The notes under the pieces are model-generated. The model saw only the letters and a program-made list of their open reading frames with translations. It did no database searches and was not told the origin of the DNA. Positions 1-10,051 of a stretch of 64,000 nucleotides of DNA are shown here, piece after piece. Positions within the stretch are counted from its first letter, which is position 1; each line of letters begins with the position of its first letter. Made by a program: the position numbers and the translations under genes. Source of the DNA: Vanilla planifolia (taxonomy: Eukaryota > Streptophyta > Magnoliopsida > Asparagales > Orchidaceae); contig CM043872.1 in NCBI GenBank assembly GCA_023846275.1, positions 26,960,670 through 27,024,669 of the forward strand. The letters run 5' to 3'.

Positions 1-2416
1 TTTCAATAGAAATTATCTCTTCATCCATAGTCTTTTTTTATTTCTCATTTTTATTACATATTTAAAAGTAATAATTTTTTTATTAGTAAAACAATAAATA
101 AGAGTAAGAGGACTCTTTACCTCGTATGGATAATGAATGCATATAGTTCATTGTATTGTAAGACCTTCTTCATCTAATGATGATGATGTAGGAGATGATG
201 GTGGTGTAACTTTTTCACTTTTCTCAATAATTTCCTCTTCTTTATGTATCATTATTGAGTTTCTTTTCTAATCCCATATTCTGTATTCATGAAACTTCAC
301 ATCGCTAATTATAATAACTTTCTTCTCTTTTGGATCATAAAATTTATAAGCTTTAGATCATGCATCGTATCCAATGAAAAATGTATGAAACTCTCTTATT
401 ATCTAACTTGATCCTCTTTTGATCAAGTACGTGTACATAGGCTATGCATTCAAACATTTTTAAGTGTGACTATGCTTCTTGTAGAGTTAATCCTTTCATA
501 TTCTTTGTTGAATATCTTTTCAACAAATAAACTACACAATTAATAGCTTCCATCCAAAATTCTTTAAGAATTTTCTTTGTTTTAGTATGCTTCAAATCAT
601 ATCAAGAATTATTCAATTATTTCTATCATTTTGTTAACATGAATATGATATAGTTAATGTCTCCATATGCCATGAGCTTTTATAATATTTCTCAAACTCA
701 TTAGATATGAATTCACCTCCATGATCTGATCTTAATGCCTTAATCTTATTGCTAGTTTGGTTTTCCACTAAGACTTTGAACTCTTTTAATATCTGGAATG
801 CTTTTAACTTCTTTTTATGAAATAACTCATGATTTTCTACTAAAATCATCAATAAATTTTACAAAATAATGATAACCTCTAAATGAAATTAAACTAATTG
901 GTTCACATGTCGACATGAATAAGATGAAGGGACTTAATTGCTTTATTAAAAGACTCATCTTGAAATCTTCTCCTTACATGCTTTTCAAGTACACATCTTT
1001 CATATAATTCATTTAAGATATTGATGTATGGTATCTCATTTACCATTTTCTTTCTTGATAAAAGTTTAAGACTACTAAAATTAATATGCCTAAATCTTAA
1101 GTGCCATAACCAAGAATATTCCTTTATAAAAGCACTTAGATATTTAATAACAATATACTTAATATTGAGAAGAAACATATAATTTTGTTTCATATGAACA
1201 TGAGCAATAAGTTTATTTTTCTTCTTTAAATAAATACTTTTGTTTCTCATGTGTAAGTTGAACTATTTTTTCAATAGTTGTTTAAGGCTAAGAATATTTG
1301 TTTTCATCTTTGAAACAAATATTACAGATAAATTATTGAATAGTATCTCTAAATAAAATAAGAAACTTAACGATACGTTTTGCGTGTACTTTGAAAGAAT
1401 CTCCAAATGAGACATGGCTATCTATTAATTCATCTAACTCTATAAAGATTTCTTTATGTCCATGCATATGATTGCTTACTCTAGAGTTCAAATATCATAA
1501 ATTTTGATTTATAAATTCTTCTTCTCTTCTTGCTAGCAAAAGTATTTTTTGTTCAACATTTTCTTTTTTTAACATAATTAACTTTCTCATGCAATTTATT
1601 AGAAAAATCTAACCAAAATTATGAAGAATAATGCCAATATTTATTATAACTATAATATTGAATGTTATTTTTATCATAACTTTTGCCTCTTCTTCTTTGA
1701 CTTTTTTCATCTTTATATTAGTTCATTTCTACATAATTATTTGGAGACTACTTTAAAGAACATGTTTCAATGATTATTTGCTTCTCCTTTGAATACGATA
1801 TTTATGGGACTTTTAGCGAATTTATAAGCTTAAATCTTCAAAGTGTTCAAATCTTTAGGCTCTTCAATAGGTGTCACAATATAATCATGCTTACTAAGTA
1901 ATGATCATAGAACTTTTTCTACTACTCAATTACCTATAGATGTTTTTTCATTTCTTTTTAGTTAATTCACTATTGTTAGCACTCTTATGAAATATAAAAT
2001 GCTTTGTGATTTCTTCACTTTCAAAGCTTCAAATTTACCTTTCAAGGTTTAAAGATGTACCTTTTTATTTTGTCGTCACCTTTGTATGAAATTTACAAGA
2101 GCTCCCAAGCTTGTTTTGCATTATTTGCACTAGCCACCTTCTTAAATATGGCCTCATATAAGCCTTAATAAATGAAGAAAAGTACTTTCTCATCCTTCTT
2201 TTTTAACTCCGCTAACATTGTCTTTTGATTTTGTGTATCGTTAATTTTATCTTGAACCTCTTCATACCCTTTATCAATAATCTCCTAAATATCTTAACTC
2301 CTAAATAATAATTGTATTTGTATACTCTAATTATCATAATTGTTAGTAAGATGAGGTATAAAAAATATATTACTTATCATCTTTATGTGATCTTTCTTTG
2401 CACTATGCTACCATTT
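1..2416 (-). mobile_element. Decayed Ty1/copia retrotransposon, internal region (truncated by window edge)
   Basis: Minus-strand translation shows broken pieces of a copia polyprotein in the expected order. Near 2380 an ATG opens a gag start with an NYDN motif. At about 2110-2160 a gag stretch reads KVASANNAKQAWELL before a stop. At 903-1250 lies the GAG-pre-integrase zinc region (WLWHLRFRHIN, a later Cys). At 634-852 lies an integrase core piece with LRSDHGGEF. At about 280-400 is the integrase C-terminal part (FIGYDA, SKAYKFYDP). Stops and frameshifts interrupt every domain, so no product is expected. The reverse transcriptase and 3' LTR would lie left of position 1. Confidence 0.85.
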
Positions 2417-2748
2417 TGTTGCCAGAAGAGCACTCCAAATAACAATGCAATTTTAAAATAGAAGCTGAACAAGGTGGAAACAATAAAAAAAACTTCACTT
2501 ATTCATCATATCAAATACAATATTACAACTACATATATATAACCTCAAGAAACTTCTAGATTTAAATTAACTTTGACAACAACTAATCCATTATAACTAA
2601 TAACTTAATTAAAGTTGATCACTTCTATCATAAATTCATGACCTATAATTAATTTTGATCAACTAAATTTGATCATAATCAATTAATTCTCTAAATGTTC
2701 AATTCATGCCAACTAAATTTGATCATATTTTTTTAGTTAAGCCTAACA
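2417..2748 (-). repeat. Probable 5' LTR of the decayed copia element
   Basis: Read on the minus strand, this 332-bp stretch begins TGTTAGGC at 2748 and ends GGCAACA at 2417, so it has TG...CA ends. It contains a TATA-like run (TATATATATG) and a later AATAAG-like signal. Just inside it lies a degraded primer-binding site (TGGTAGCATAG), followed by the gag start at 2380. The matching 3' LTR is outside the window, so the boundaries rest on these landmarks alone. Confidence 0.6.
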
Positions 2749-2916
2749 AAAAATATAAGCATTCTCAATTTTTTAAAATATCATATTTTTTATTAGTTTT
2801 AATTATCAACTCTTTTAAAGGTCTAATATCTAACTCTTTCAAAATTGTAATATCAATATTTATTTCCTAAATATTTGTTGTTCTTAAATTTGCTTCAGGA
2901 ACTTATTTTCTAAGAC

Positions 2917-3255
2917 TTATACCATCTTCTGTCTCATTATACCAACCTGTAACAAGCAACCTGGCTCTTCCTTAAAAGGCCAACGTTGTACTGATGATGC
3001 CCAAGTTTGCTGACAGGCTGCAATGAAGTGCATCTTTTGGACAGTGACTAGTTGATCAAAAACCATGAACAAGTTCATCAATAATTTGGCCGAAGCACCA
3101 GGCATTCAATTGTTGTGTGCCATGGTCCTCGCAGAATGAACAACAAACATCACAAAGTAGCTTCATTAGTTTGACGAGGGACACAGGAAATGTGCACACT
3201 AAATGTCGTTGAAGGGGCCTTGGTTGCAAAGCTTTATTGAGCATGCAAGCTACAC
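2917..3255 (-). pseudogene. Unidentified frameshifted gene-like fragment
   Basis: On the minus strand a possible splice acceptor (AAGTGTAG) precedes an open stretch beginning MLNKALQPRP and running to DELVHGF, where it stops near 3056. A one-base frame change lets the reading continue as DQLVTVQKMHF to LLQVGIMRQKMV, stopping at 2917. The composition (many Cys, Leu, Trp) looks protein-like and differs from the AT-rich flanks, and there is no retroelement motif. I do not recognise the family. It may be a captured exon of a host gene or a chance open frame; about 100 residues are covered. Confidence 0.3.
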
Positions 3256-4075
3256 TTGGTTAAAGAACCTGAACTCAACTGAAACATCACAGAAACATTA
3301 AATAAAAACCTTTTCCTTATATTTGAATCTCATCATTGGACTTCTTGTGTAGACACAATATGATCAATATCGCGAATATTTGTTGTAACAACGATAAGAA
3401 GATATGCTTTTATTCATCACACTCTTAATTATCGAAACATAAAAAGCAGCAATGCATAGTTAAAAACATTCTGAACCATCACCACACATCTCACTGAGTC
3501 GTCTCCATGCATGAGGACAAGTAATCAGGCGGAATTAGCAGAAACAAGCTTCTCGATGGTGTTTGTATCAGTTTTGAAAGACTGGGCCAAGACCCAGTTG
3601 TCGATTCCGCTACCAAAGATGGTTTTGGGCAAAGACACCGTCCCTGGATTGGCACTTCCGAAAGCAGATATGGCAACTGCATGGATTTTGGGACTTTGAT
3701 TTTTCTGGAAGTGCACAAGTCCCTTTGGGAAGGCGAACACATCTCCTTGGTTCAACATCTGAGTGAATAGCTTGTTGTCCGCAGTAACAAAACCAACACT
3801 TAGCTGTCCCTGCACAACAAGTAAGAGCTCGGTGGAGCGAGGATGGGTGTGGGGTGGGTTTATGCCGTTAGGTCCGTATTGTAGGACGGCATAGGACACG
3901 CTCTGCCCATGGAGAGCCGGGAACTCAACTTGGCTTGCCTTGGTCGCCTTAAAGGAAACGTCTTTTAGCCCACCCAATAGGGACTGTCTTAGCCCCGTAA
4001 AGGTGAAGAAGTTGCCGTCCAGATTTGTTCCAGGTGGAACAATGAAGTCGTCAAGGATGTCTGGGTCACCTGCAT

Positions 4076-4080
4076 GTGCG
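4076..4080. repeat. Target-site duplication, left copy (GTGCG)
   Basis: The five bases GTGCG directly precede the TG of the left LTR. They recur directly after the CA of the right LTR at 8747-8751, as expected for integrase-mediated insertion. Confidence 0.95.
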
Positions 4081-4402
4081 TGTTAGCAAACTTTAAGTTT
4101 TTTAAATGTTTGGTTAGCACTTTTTAAGTGCTTATTAGCATGTTTTAAGGAGTTGTTAGTACTTTTTAAACATGGTTAGTATCTTTTAAGTATCTTGAAG
4201 ATTTTTTAGGGATTAGAAACAAACTTTTGAATTATGAGAAAAGATTTGGGAGATTAGATATGTTTTTTTGCTATAAATAGATGTAAGTGTTGTTTTGTTA
4301 TATGCAATTTTGATGAATAAAAGTTTCTTAGCTATTCTCTTCTTCTTCCTTAAGTCTTTCTTTGCAATTTCCCAATTTCTCCCTTCCCTTTTATTTCCAT
4401 CA
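4081..4402 (+). repeat. 5' LTR of the copia element
   Basis: Begins TGTTAGCAAACTTTAAG and ends TTATTTCCATCA. It contains a TATA box (GCTATAAATAGATG near 4270) and, about 45 bp later, an AATAAA signal (GATGAATAAAAG). It matches 8425-8746 along its full 322 bp. The first part is built of short related units (TTAGCA or TTAGTA followed by CTTTTTAA) that may be regulatory. Confidence 0.97.
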
Positions 4403-4405
4403 AAG

Positions 4406-4416
4406 TGGTATCAGAG
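4406..4416 (+). other. Primer-binding site for minus-strand DNA synthesis
   Basis: TGGTATCAGAG starts three bases after the LTR end. It matches the usual plant copia site, complementary to the 3' end of initiator methionine tRNA. Confidence 0.88.
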
Positions 4417-4493
4417 ATAAGGAAGTAGATCGAACGCCGCAGCGTCGAAGGGAGAAGAGCAAAGTTTTCTTTAAAGAGTGTTGTTCATTTACA

Positions 4494-7400
4494 ATGTCGG
4501 GAATTATGCAACAAGTCATTCCCAGATTGATGAACGACAACTATGATAATTGGTGCATCCAATTTAAGGCCCTTCTTGACTCGCAAGACCTTTGGGAGAT
4601 TGTTATCGATGGCTTTGATGAATCAGATGCTACTGAAGCGGAGAAGAAATTGTTGAAAGAAAATCAGAGAAAAGACAAAAAGGCATTGTTCTTGATATAT
4701 CAAGGACTTGATGAAGTCACTTTTGAGAAAGTTGTAGAAGCGACTACAAGCAAAGAGGTTTGGAGTAAACTCAACACAATCTTCAAAGGTGTTGAACGGG
4801 TGAAGCGTGTACGGCTTCAAATCCTTAGGGGTGATTTTGAGCAAGCAAAGATGAATGAAAATGAGACTATCTCAGATTATATCTCACGATTGATTGCTAT
4901 TGTGAATTTGATGAAGAGAAATGGAGAACAAATTGACGACGTACGTGTCATTGAAAAGGTACTTCGTTCTTTAACTCCTATGTTTGAGCATGTGGTAACC
5001 GCAATTGAAGAATCTAAAGATATATGTAGTTTATCTATTGAAGAGCTAATGGGTTCTTTACAAGTGCATGAGCAAAGACTAAAGAAAAAAGCTGAAGTTA
5101 CACCTATTGATCAAGCATTAGAGTCAAAACTAAATTTGAAGGAAGACAATACATTGAAGAAAGAGAATTCAAATTCAAGAGGAAGAGGACAAGGTTCATA
5201 TAGAGGACGTGGAAGAGGTCGTTTCCAAAACAGATCTCAACAGAAATTTAATCAATCTTACACTCAACACGGGCATGGAAGAAATAATTCTTCTCGAGGT
5301 CGAGGACAAGGTAGAAATATTGAATGTTACAATTGTCATAAATTTGGTCATTATGCTTCTGATTGTTGGCATAAGAATAGTCAATCAAATTATGTTGAAA
5401 CATCGAAAGAAGAGTCAATATCTTTATTGGCTGAAAAAGAGGGCAACGAAAAAGAAGATGTATGGTTTCTTGATTCAGGAGCAAGCAACCATATGTGTGG
5501 AAAAAGACATCTATTTGAGTCAATTGAAAATATGCAAGCAAGTGTGAGTCTTGGAGACTCATCAAAGTTGAAAGTTGAAGGCAAAGGTAATATAAAACTT
5601 TACAAAGAGAATGGGTTTCCAATTATTATTTCAGATGCATATTTTATTCCTGATATGAAAAGTAATATCCTTAGCCTTGGGCAATTAATTGAGAAAGGAT
5701 ATATTATACATATGGAGAATGGTTATCTTCTTTTGCAAGATTCAAAGGGAAGGAATATTACCAAAGTGAAGATGTCGACAAATCGCATGTTTCCTCTTCA
5801 ATTAAAATCAACAAGTGAAGTTTGTTATCTTGGGCATCTTTCAAATGATTCTTTGAAATGGCATCTAAGGTATGGTCACCTTAACTTTGGAGGTTTAAAA
5901 TTATTGGCAAAAGAAGGAATGGTGAAAGGTCTTCCTTTATTGGATGATCCAAACCATATATGTGAAGCTTGTATACTTGGAAAGCAACATCGTCTACCAT
6001 TTTCGAAGAATAACACTTGGAGAGCTAAAAGGCCATTACAGCTTATTCATACAGATATTTGTGGTCCATTGGTGCCATTATCAAATGGAGGTAACAAGTA
6101 TTTTATTACTTTCATAGATGATTTCAGTAGAAAAATGTGGACATATTTTATTAAGGAGAAATCTGCTGCTATCTCCATATTTAAAGAGTTCAAATGCAAG
6201 GTTGAAAAAGAGAGTGGGTTATTTATTCAATGCCTTAGATCTGATAGAGGTGGTGAATACACTTCAAATGAATTTATTCAATTATGTAAGCAAGAAGGCA
6301 TACGACATCAATTTACCACTAGTTATACTCCACAACAAAATGGAGTAGCTGAAAGAAGAAATCGTACTATCCTTGATATGACAAGGACAATGATGAGAGA
6401 GAGGAATATGCCAAAAGAATTTTGGGCAGAAGCAGTTGCATGTTCAACTTATCTGTTGAATCGATGTCCTACTAAAGCTGTGCGTTATATGACTCCACAA
6501 GAAGCTTGGAGTGGATATACACCAAGTGTTTCTCATTTTCGAATATTTGGTTGTATTGCATATGCACAGGTACCTAATGCAACAAGGAAGAAATTAGATG
6601 ATAAAGGTGAAAAATACATATTCATTGGGTACAGCGAGGAGTCAAAAGCCTACAAACTCTACAATCCTTTAACCAAAAAGGTATTCATTAGTCGTGATGT
6701 TGTGTTTGTAGAAGAAGATACTTGGAAGTGGACGGAAGAGAATGATGATAAAACTATCACGCTTGGGCAAGAAGAAGAAATTCAAAATCAACAAACTCAT
6801 GATTTGAATTCTCCAACAAGTTCTCCCTCAAGATCAACTATTATGCAAAAGAAAACACATCCTATTGACTCAAGCAAAAAGATGAAAAGTTTACAAGAGA
6901 TTTATGAGCAAACGTCCCAATATTCTAACTTATTCTGTTATTTTGCTGATTATGAACCTATTTCTTTTGATGAAGCAGTGCAAGATATAAATTGGCAAAA
7001 AGCTATGGATGAAGAAATAGCATCTATAGAAAAGAATAATACATGGGAGTTGGTTGAACTCCCTCCTCAAAAGAAACCCATAGGAGTTAAATGGGTTTAC
7101 AAGATCAAGCATAAAGCAGATGGAACAGTGGATCGATACAAGGCAAGACTTGTGGCAAAAGGTTTTAAACAAAAATATGCACATCATGGATGGAAGGTAT
7201 GTCAACTTGATGTTAAATCGGCATTTTTGAATGGAGTTTTAGAAGAAGAAGTTTATATTGATCAACCTGAAGGTTACAAAATTGTGAATAATCCACATAA
7301 AGTCTATCGTTTGAAAAAGGCTTTATATGGATTGAAACAAGCACCAAGAGCATGGAATACCAAGATTGATGGATATCTTCAACAACAAGAATTCCAAAAA

Positions 7401-8414
7401 TGTCCATTTGAGCATGCACTTTACATTAAGACAACTCAAAATAATATTCTTATAGTTTGTCTTTATGTAGATGATTTGCTTTATACAGGAAATTCTTTTG
7501 AATTGTTTCAAGAATTCAAAAGAACTATGCAGTATGAATTTGAAATGACAGATAATGGTGAAATGTCATACTTCCTTGGTTTGGAAGTAAAGCAAATGAA
7601 AATTGGAATCCAAATCTCTCAAAGAAGATACGCTACTGAACTTCTAAAGAAGTTTAGAATGGAAGATTGTAAATCAGTGGCAACACCACTTGATGTAAGA
7701 ATGAAACTAAGTAGAGAAGGAGAAGGAAAAGATGTTGACTCTACTTTATTTAAAAGTCTTGTAGGTAGTCTTCGTTACCTCACTATCACAAGACCTGATA
7801 TTTTATATTCTGTTGGACTCATTAGTCGATATATGGAAAATCCAAAGGAAACACATTGGATGGTTGCAAAAAGAATACTAAGATATATTAAAGGAACACT
7901 TGATTATGGTTTGTATTTCACTAACCAAAGTGGGACAGATTTATGTGGCTACTCTGATAGTGATTGGGGAGGTGATATAGATGAAAGGAAGAGTACAACT
8001 GGTTATTGTTTCTTCTTCGGATCATCAGCATTTATGTGGAGATCAACTAAACAAGATGTCATTGCTCTTTCGTCTTGTGAAGCAGAGTATATTGCAGCTT
8101 CATCAACAGTTTGTGAAGCAATTTGGTTACGAAATTTATTACAGGAGTTACAACATCAACAAGAAGAGCCAACAACTATATTTATTGATAATATGTCAGC
8201 CATAAAATTAGCAAAAAATCCAGTACAACATGGGAGAAGCAAGCATATCGAGACAAGGTATCATTTTCTTCGTGATCATGTCAACAAGGAGACTATAAGA
8301 TTGGTACATTGCAATACTGAAGAACAAGTAGCTGATATTTTCACTAAATCGCTTGGAGTGAAGAAGTTTGAAGAATTACGAGATCAATTAGGGTTGAAGA
8401 TACTTCAAGTTTGA
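4494..8414 (+). CDS. Copia Gag-Pol polyprotein with an internal RT deletion
   Basis: A single reading frame of 1306 residues from the Met at 4494, chosen because gag homology (MSGIMQQVIPRL, NYDNW) starts there. The frame stays open upstream to 4362, across the LTR and primer site, but that part has no gag similarity. Domains in order: UBN2-type gag; an Arg/Gly-rich basic tract; a CCHC zinc knuckle from residue 278 (CYNCHKFGHYASDC); aspartic protease DSG at 327; GAG-pre-integrase His/Cys region; integrase core with Asp near 521 (HTDICG), SDRGGEY and NGVAERRN; reverse transcriptase with YVDD at about 991-994; and RNase H with SDSDW, EAEY and DNMSA. After residue 895 (KQKY) the sequence jumps to AHHGWKV. 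About 25 residues normally present in this part of the copia reverse transcriptase are absent, with the frame kept. The polymerase is therefore probably inactive although the frame is intact. Confidence 0.95.
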   Translation: MSGIMQQVIPRLMNDNYDNWCIQFKALLDSQDLWEIVIDGFDESDATEAEKKLLKENQRKDKKALFLIYQGLDEVTFEKVVEATTSKEVWSKLNTIFKGVERVKRVRLQILRGDFEQAKMNENETISDYISRLIAIVNLMKRNGEQIDDVRVIEKVLRSLTPMFEHVVTAIEESKDICSLSIEELMGSLQVHEQRLKKKAEVTPIDQALESKLNLKEDNTLKKENSNSRGRGQGSYRGRGRGRFQNRSQQKFNQSYTQHGHGRNNSSRGRGQGRNIECYNCHKFGHYASDCWHKNSQSNYVETSKEESISLLAEKEGNEKEDVWFLDSGASNHMCGKRHLFESIENMQASVSLGDSSKLKVEGKGNIKLYKENGFPIIISDAYFIPDMKSNILSLGQLIEKGYIIHMENGYLLLQDSKGRNITKVKMSTNRMFPLQLKSTSEVCYLGHLSNDSLKWHLRYGHLNFGGLKLLAKEGMVKGLPLLDDPNHICEACILGKQHRLPFSKNNTWRAKRPLQLIHTDICGPLVPLSNGGNKYFITFIDDFSRKMWTYFIKEKSAAISIFKEFKCKVEKESGLFIQCLRSDRGGEYTSNEFIQLCKQEGIRHQFTTSYTPQQNGVAERRNRTILDMTRTMMRERNMPKEFWAEAVACSTYLLNRCPTKAVRYMTPQEAWSGYTPSVSHFRIFGCIAYAQVPNATRKKLDDKGEKYIFIGYSEESKAYKLYNPLTKKVFISRDVVFVEEDTWKWTEENDDKTITLGQEEEIQNQQTHDLNSPTSSPSRSTIMQKKTHPIDSSKKMKSLQEIYEQTSQYSNLFCYFADYEPISFDEAVQDINWQKAMDEEIASIEKNNTWELVELPPQKKPIGVKWVYKIKHKADGTVDRYKARLVAKGFKQKYAHHGWKVCQLDVKSAFLNGVLEEEVYIDQPEGYKIVNNPHKVYRLKKALYGLKQAPRAWNTKIDGYLQQQEFQKCPFEHALYIKTTQNNILIVCLYVDDLLYTGNSFELFQEFKRTMQYEFEMTDNGEMSYFLGLEVKQMKIGIQISQRRYATELLKKFRMEDCKSVATPLDVRMKLSREGEGKDVDSTLFKSLVGSLRYLTITRPDILYSVGLISRYMENPKETHWMVAKRILRYIKGTLDYGLYFTNQSGTDLCGYSDSDWGGDIDERKSTTGYCFFFGSSAFMWRSTKQDVIALSSCEAEYIAASSTVCEAIWLRNLLQELQHQQEEPTTIFIDNMSAIKLAKNPVQHGRSKHIETRYHFLRDHVNKETIRLVHCNTEEQVADIFTKSLGVKKFEELRDQLGLKILQV

Positions 8415-8421
8415 GAGGGAG
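8413..8421 (+). other. Polypurine tract
   Basis: GAGAGGGAG lies three bases upstream of the 3' LTR and overlaps the stop codon of gag-pol. It is the expected primer site for plus-strand synthesis. Confidence 0.75.
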
Positions 8422-8424
8422 TAA

Positions 8425-8746
8425 TGTTAGCAAACTTTAAGTTTTTTAAATGTTTGGTTAGCACTTTTTAAGTGCTTATTAGCATGTTTTAAGGAGTTGT
8501 TAGTACTTTTTAAACATGGTTAGTATCTTTTAAGTATCTTGAAGATTTTTTAGGGATTAGAAACAAACTTTTGAATTATGAGAAAAGATTTGGGAGATTA
8601 GATATGTTTTTTTGCTATAAATAGATGTAAGTGTTGTTTTGTTATATGCAATTTTGATGAATAAAAGTTTCTTAGCTATTCTCTTCTTCTTCCTTAAGTC
8701 TTTCTTTGCAATTTCCCAATTTCTCCCTTCCCTTTTATTTCCATCA
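8425..8746 (+). repeat. 3' LTR of the copia element
   Basis: A 322-bp direct repeat of 4081-4402, identical as far as I can read, with TG...CA ends. The AATAAA signal inside it should end the element's own transcript. Confidence 0.97.
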
Positions 8747-8751
8747 GTGCG
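8747..8751. repeat. Target-site duplication, right copy (GTGCG)
   Basis: Directly follows the 3' LTR and repeats 4076-4080. It belongs to the germin-like gene's codons 19-21. Confidence 0.95.
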
Positions 8752-8878
8752 GTGAGGCTAACTGCAAGAACTGCGAAGAGAAGTAGACAAAGCCTTGAAC
8801 CAGCCATGGGAGATCAATTCTCTTGCTCGCGTTTTGCAAATTATTAAGTGCTGGCGAGAAGAACATCAGCTGCCTGGG

Positions 8879-8888
8879 CTATTTATAG
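8879..8888 (-). promoter_or_regulatory. TATA box of the germin-like gene
   Basis: On the minus strand CTATAAATAG sits about 72 bp upstream of the ATG at 8807. The promoter looks intact, so a short aborted transcript into the retroelement is possible. Confidence 0.7.
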
Positions 8889-10051
8889 ATGGCTTCATTA
8901 CTACAAGGAAGCTGCGACAAGGGAATTAACCCATGTAGTTGATCGACCAAGCAAGCAACAGACACGAGTTTAATACATAAATATCTTTGAAAGCTGGCAT
9001 CGAAGTAATCTGGCAGCATATGCCTCGATTTGCAGAAGAATATAAAAGAGCAAACGAAAGAGAAAATAGAAAATGAAGCAATTTATTTTATTCACATATG
9101 ACATGCTAATTGTATTAATATGTGCTTTAAGAATTTTGTGAAACCAATTTTTTTATGTTTTTTTTTCTAATTTTAGGTTTTTCAAAAAATACTAAACAAA
9201 CTTTTAGTATATTCTGCTGATTTATTTTTTAAGAAAATATTAATTTGAAAATTGAAAATTTTAGTTTAGAAAAAAATTTTACAAAAAGAAATTGAAAATT
9301 TATAATAAAGATCAAATCTTTGGATACATCAATTTTTACTTCTTCCTGTTTCCCAAGACAAAACTGATAAGTATTATCGCCTTCCCTTTATTTTTTATGG
9401 TTAGTAGCATTTTGATATCAAGCAAATTTGGACCCAGTTCAACATGGATTGGTTCAGAGTTTTTCAATTAACTTGATCCAATCAAACTTTTTGGATAAAA
9501 AAGCTTTGACCTAATCTTGATTTGAGCTGTGACTTGTTTGTTAGTGACTTAACTTCAATCTAAACTAAAACATGCTCAAATTTCAATTTATTTTTGATAT
9601 TTCATCATACACCTATCAAATCTTAATACATCTACAGACAAATGTATATGAAATCAAAGTGCTATCACTCCATGATTTCAAGCCCATTCAATCTGATACA
9701 GACTAACAAAATTTCAATATGGGTAGACATGGTTTATAATTATTTCTTCAATCCAACTCTAGTCCGAGCCAGAACGACGCTTGACTATATTGATATTACA
9801 TATAAATTAAACTTAGTTTTTTGGCAATTTGAAAGAATACATTTATAATGTAATCTCCCTGCCATTTCCATTATAAATATGATGCAAAATATTTTCTAAT
9901 GATCCGTTAAAACAAAACAATAAATCAGATTATTAAATATCCACAATAAAAACAATGGGTAAAAATATATACAAAAGGTACATTACACATTACGAAAGCA
10001 ATATACATAACTCAATTTGCTTAGATAATTTTCTGGTAAAGCTGTCACTTC
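8889..10051. other. Intergenic region
   Basis: AT-rich DNA between the germin-like gene promoter and the 3' end of the ATG8 gene. I see short A/T runs but no coding homology, RNA gene or clear repeat. The 3' UTR of ATG8 should lie in the right-hand part. Confidence 0.6.

Larger units (their letters stand above)
4081..8746 (+). mobile_element. Near-complete, young Ty1/copia LTR retrotransposon
   Basis: This 4666-bp element has two 322-bp LTRs with TG...CA ends, GTGCG target duplications, an initiator-Met-tRNA-type primer-binding site, one long gag-pol reading frame and a purine-rich tract before the 3' LTR. Reading the LTRs base by base I found no difference, which implies very recent insertion because both LTRs are copied from one template. 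It lies antisense to the germin-like gene it interrupts. The domain order protease, integrase, reverse transcriptase, RNase H identifies Ty1/copia. The polyprotein is open throughout but carries an in-frame deletion in the reverse transcriptase. Confidence 0.97.
3525..8807 (-). pseudogene. Germin-like protein gene, coding exon split by a copia insertion
   Basis: Germin-like proteins are secreted cupin glycoproteins of the plant cell wall that bind manganese; some are superoxide dismutases or oxalate oxidases. The start codon is at 8807-8805 in a good context. The coding sequence runs to 8752 (plus the 5-bp duplication) and resumes at 4080-3525. Without the insert it is one uninterrupted exon of 203 codons plus stop. 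Residues 1-22 form a signal peptide (MAGSRLCLLLFAVLAVSLTA). Germin box 1 is GINPPHTHPRSTE and box 2 is GDVFAFPKGLVHFQKN, giving metal ligands His96, His98, Glu103 and His142. Unlike many germins, the mature protein has no cysteine, so the usual N-terminal disulfide is absent. The insertion falls in codons 19-21. A transcript from the native promoter would enter the retroelement, so the gene is almost certainly null on this haplotype. Confidence 0.93.

Noticed and set aside
4362..4493. Upstream in-frame extension of the copia polyprotein beginning inside the 5' LTR
   Set aside because: It crosses the LTR end and primer-binding site and lacks gag similarity; the Met at 4494 starts the recognisable gag.
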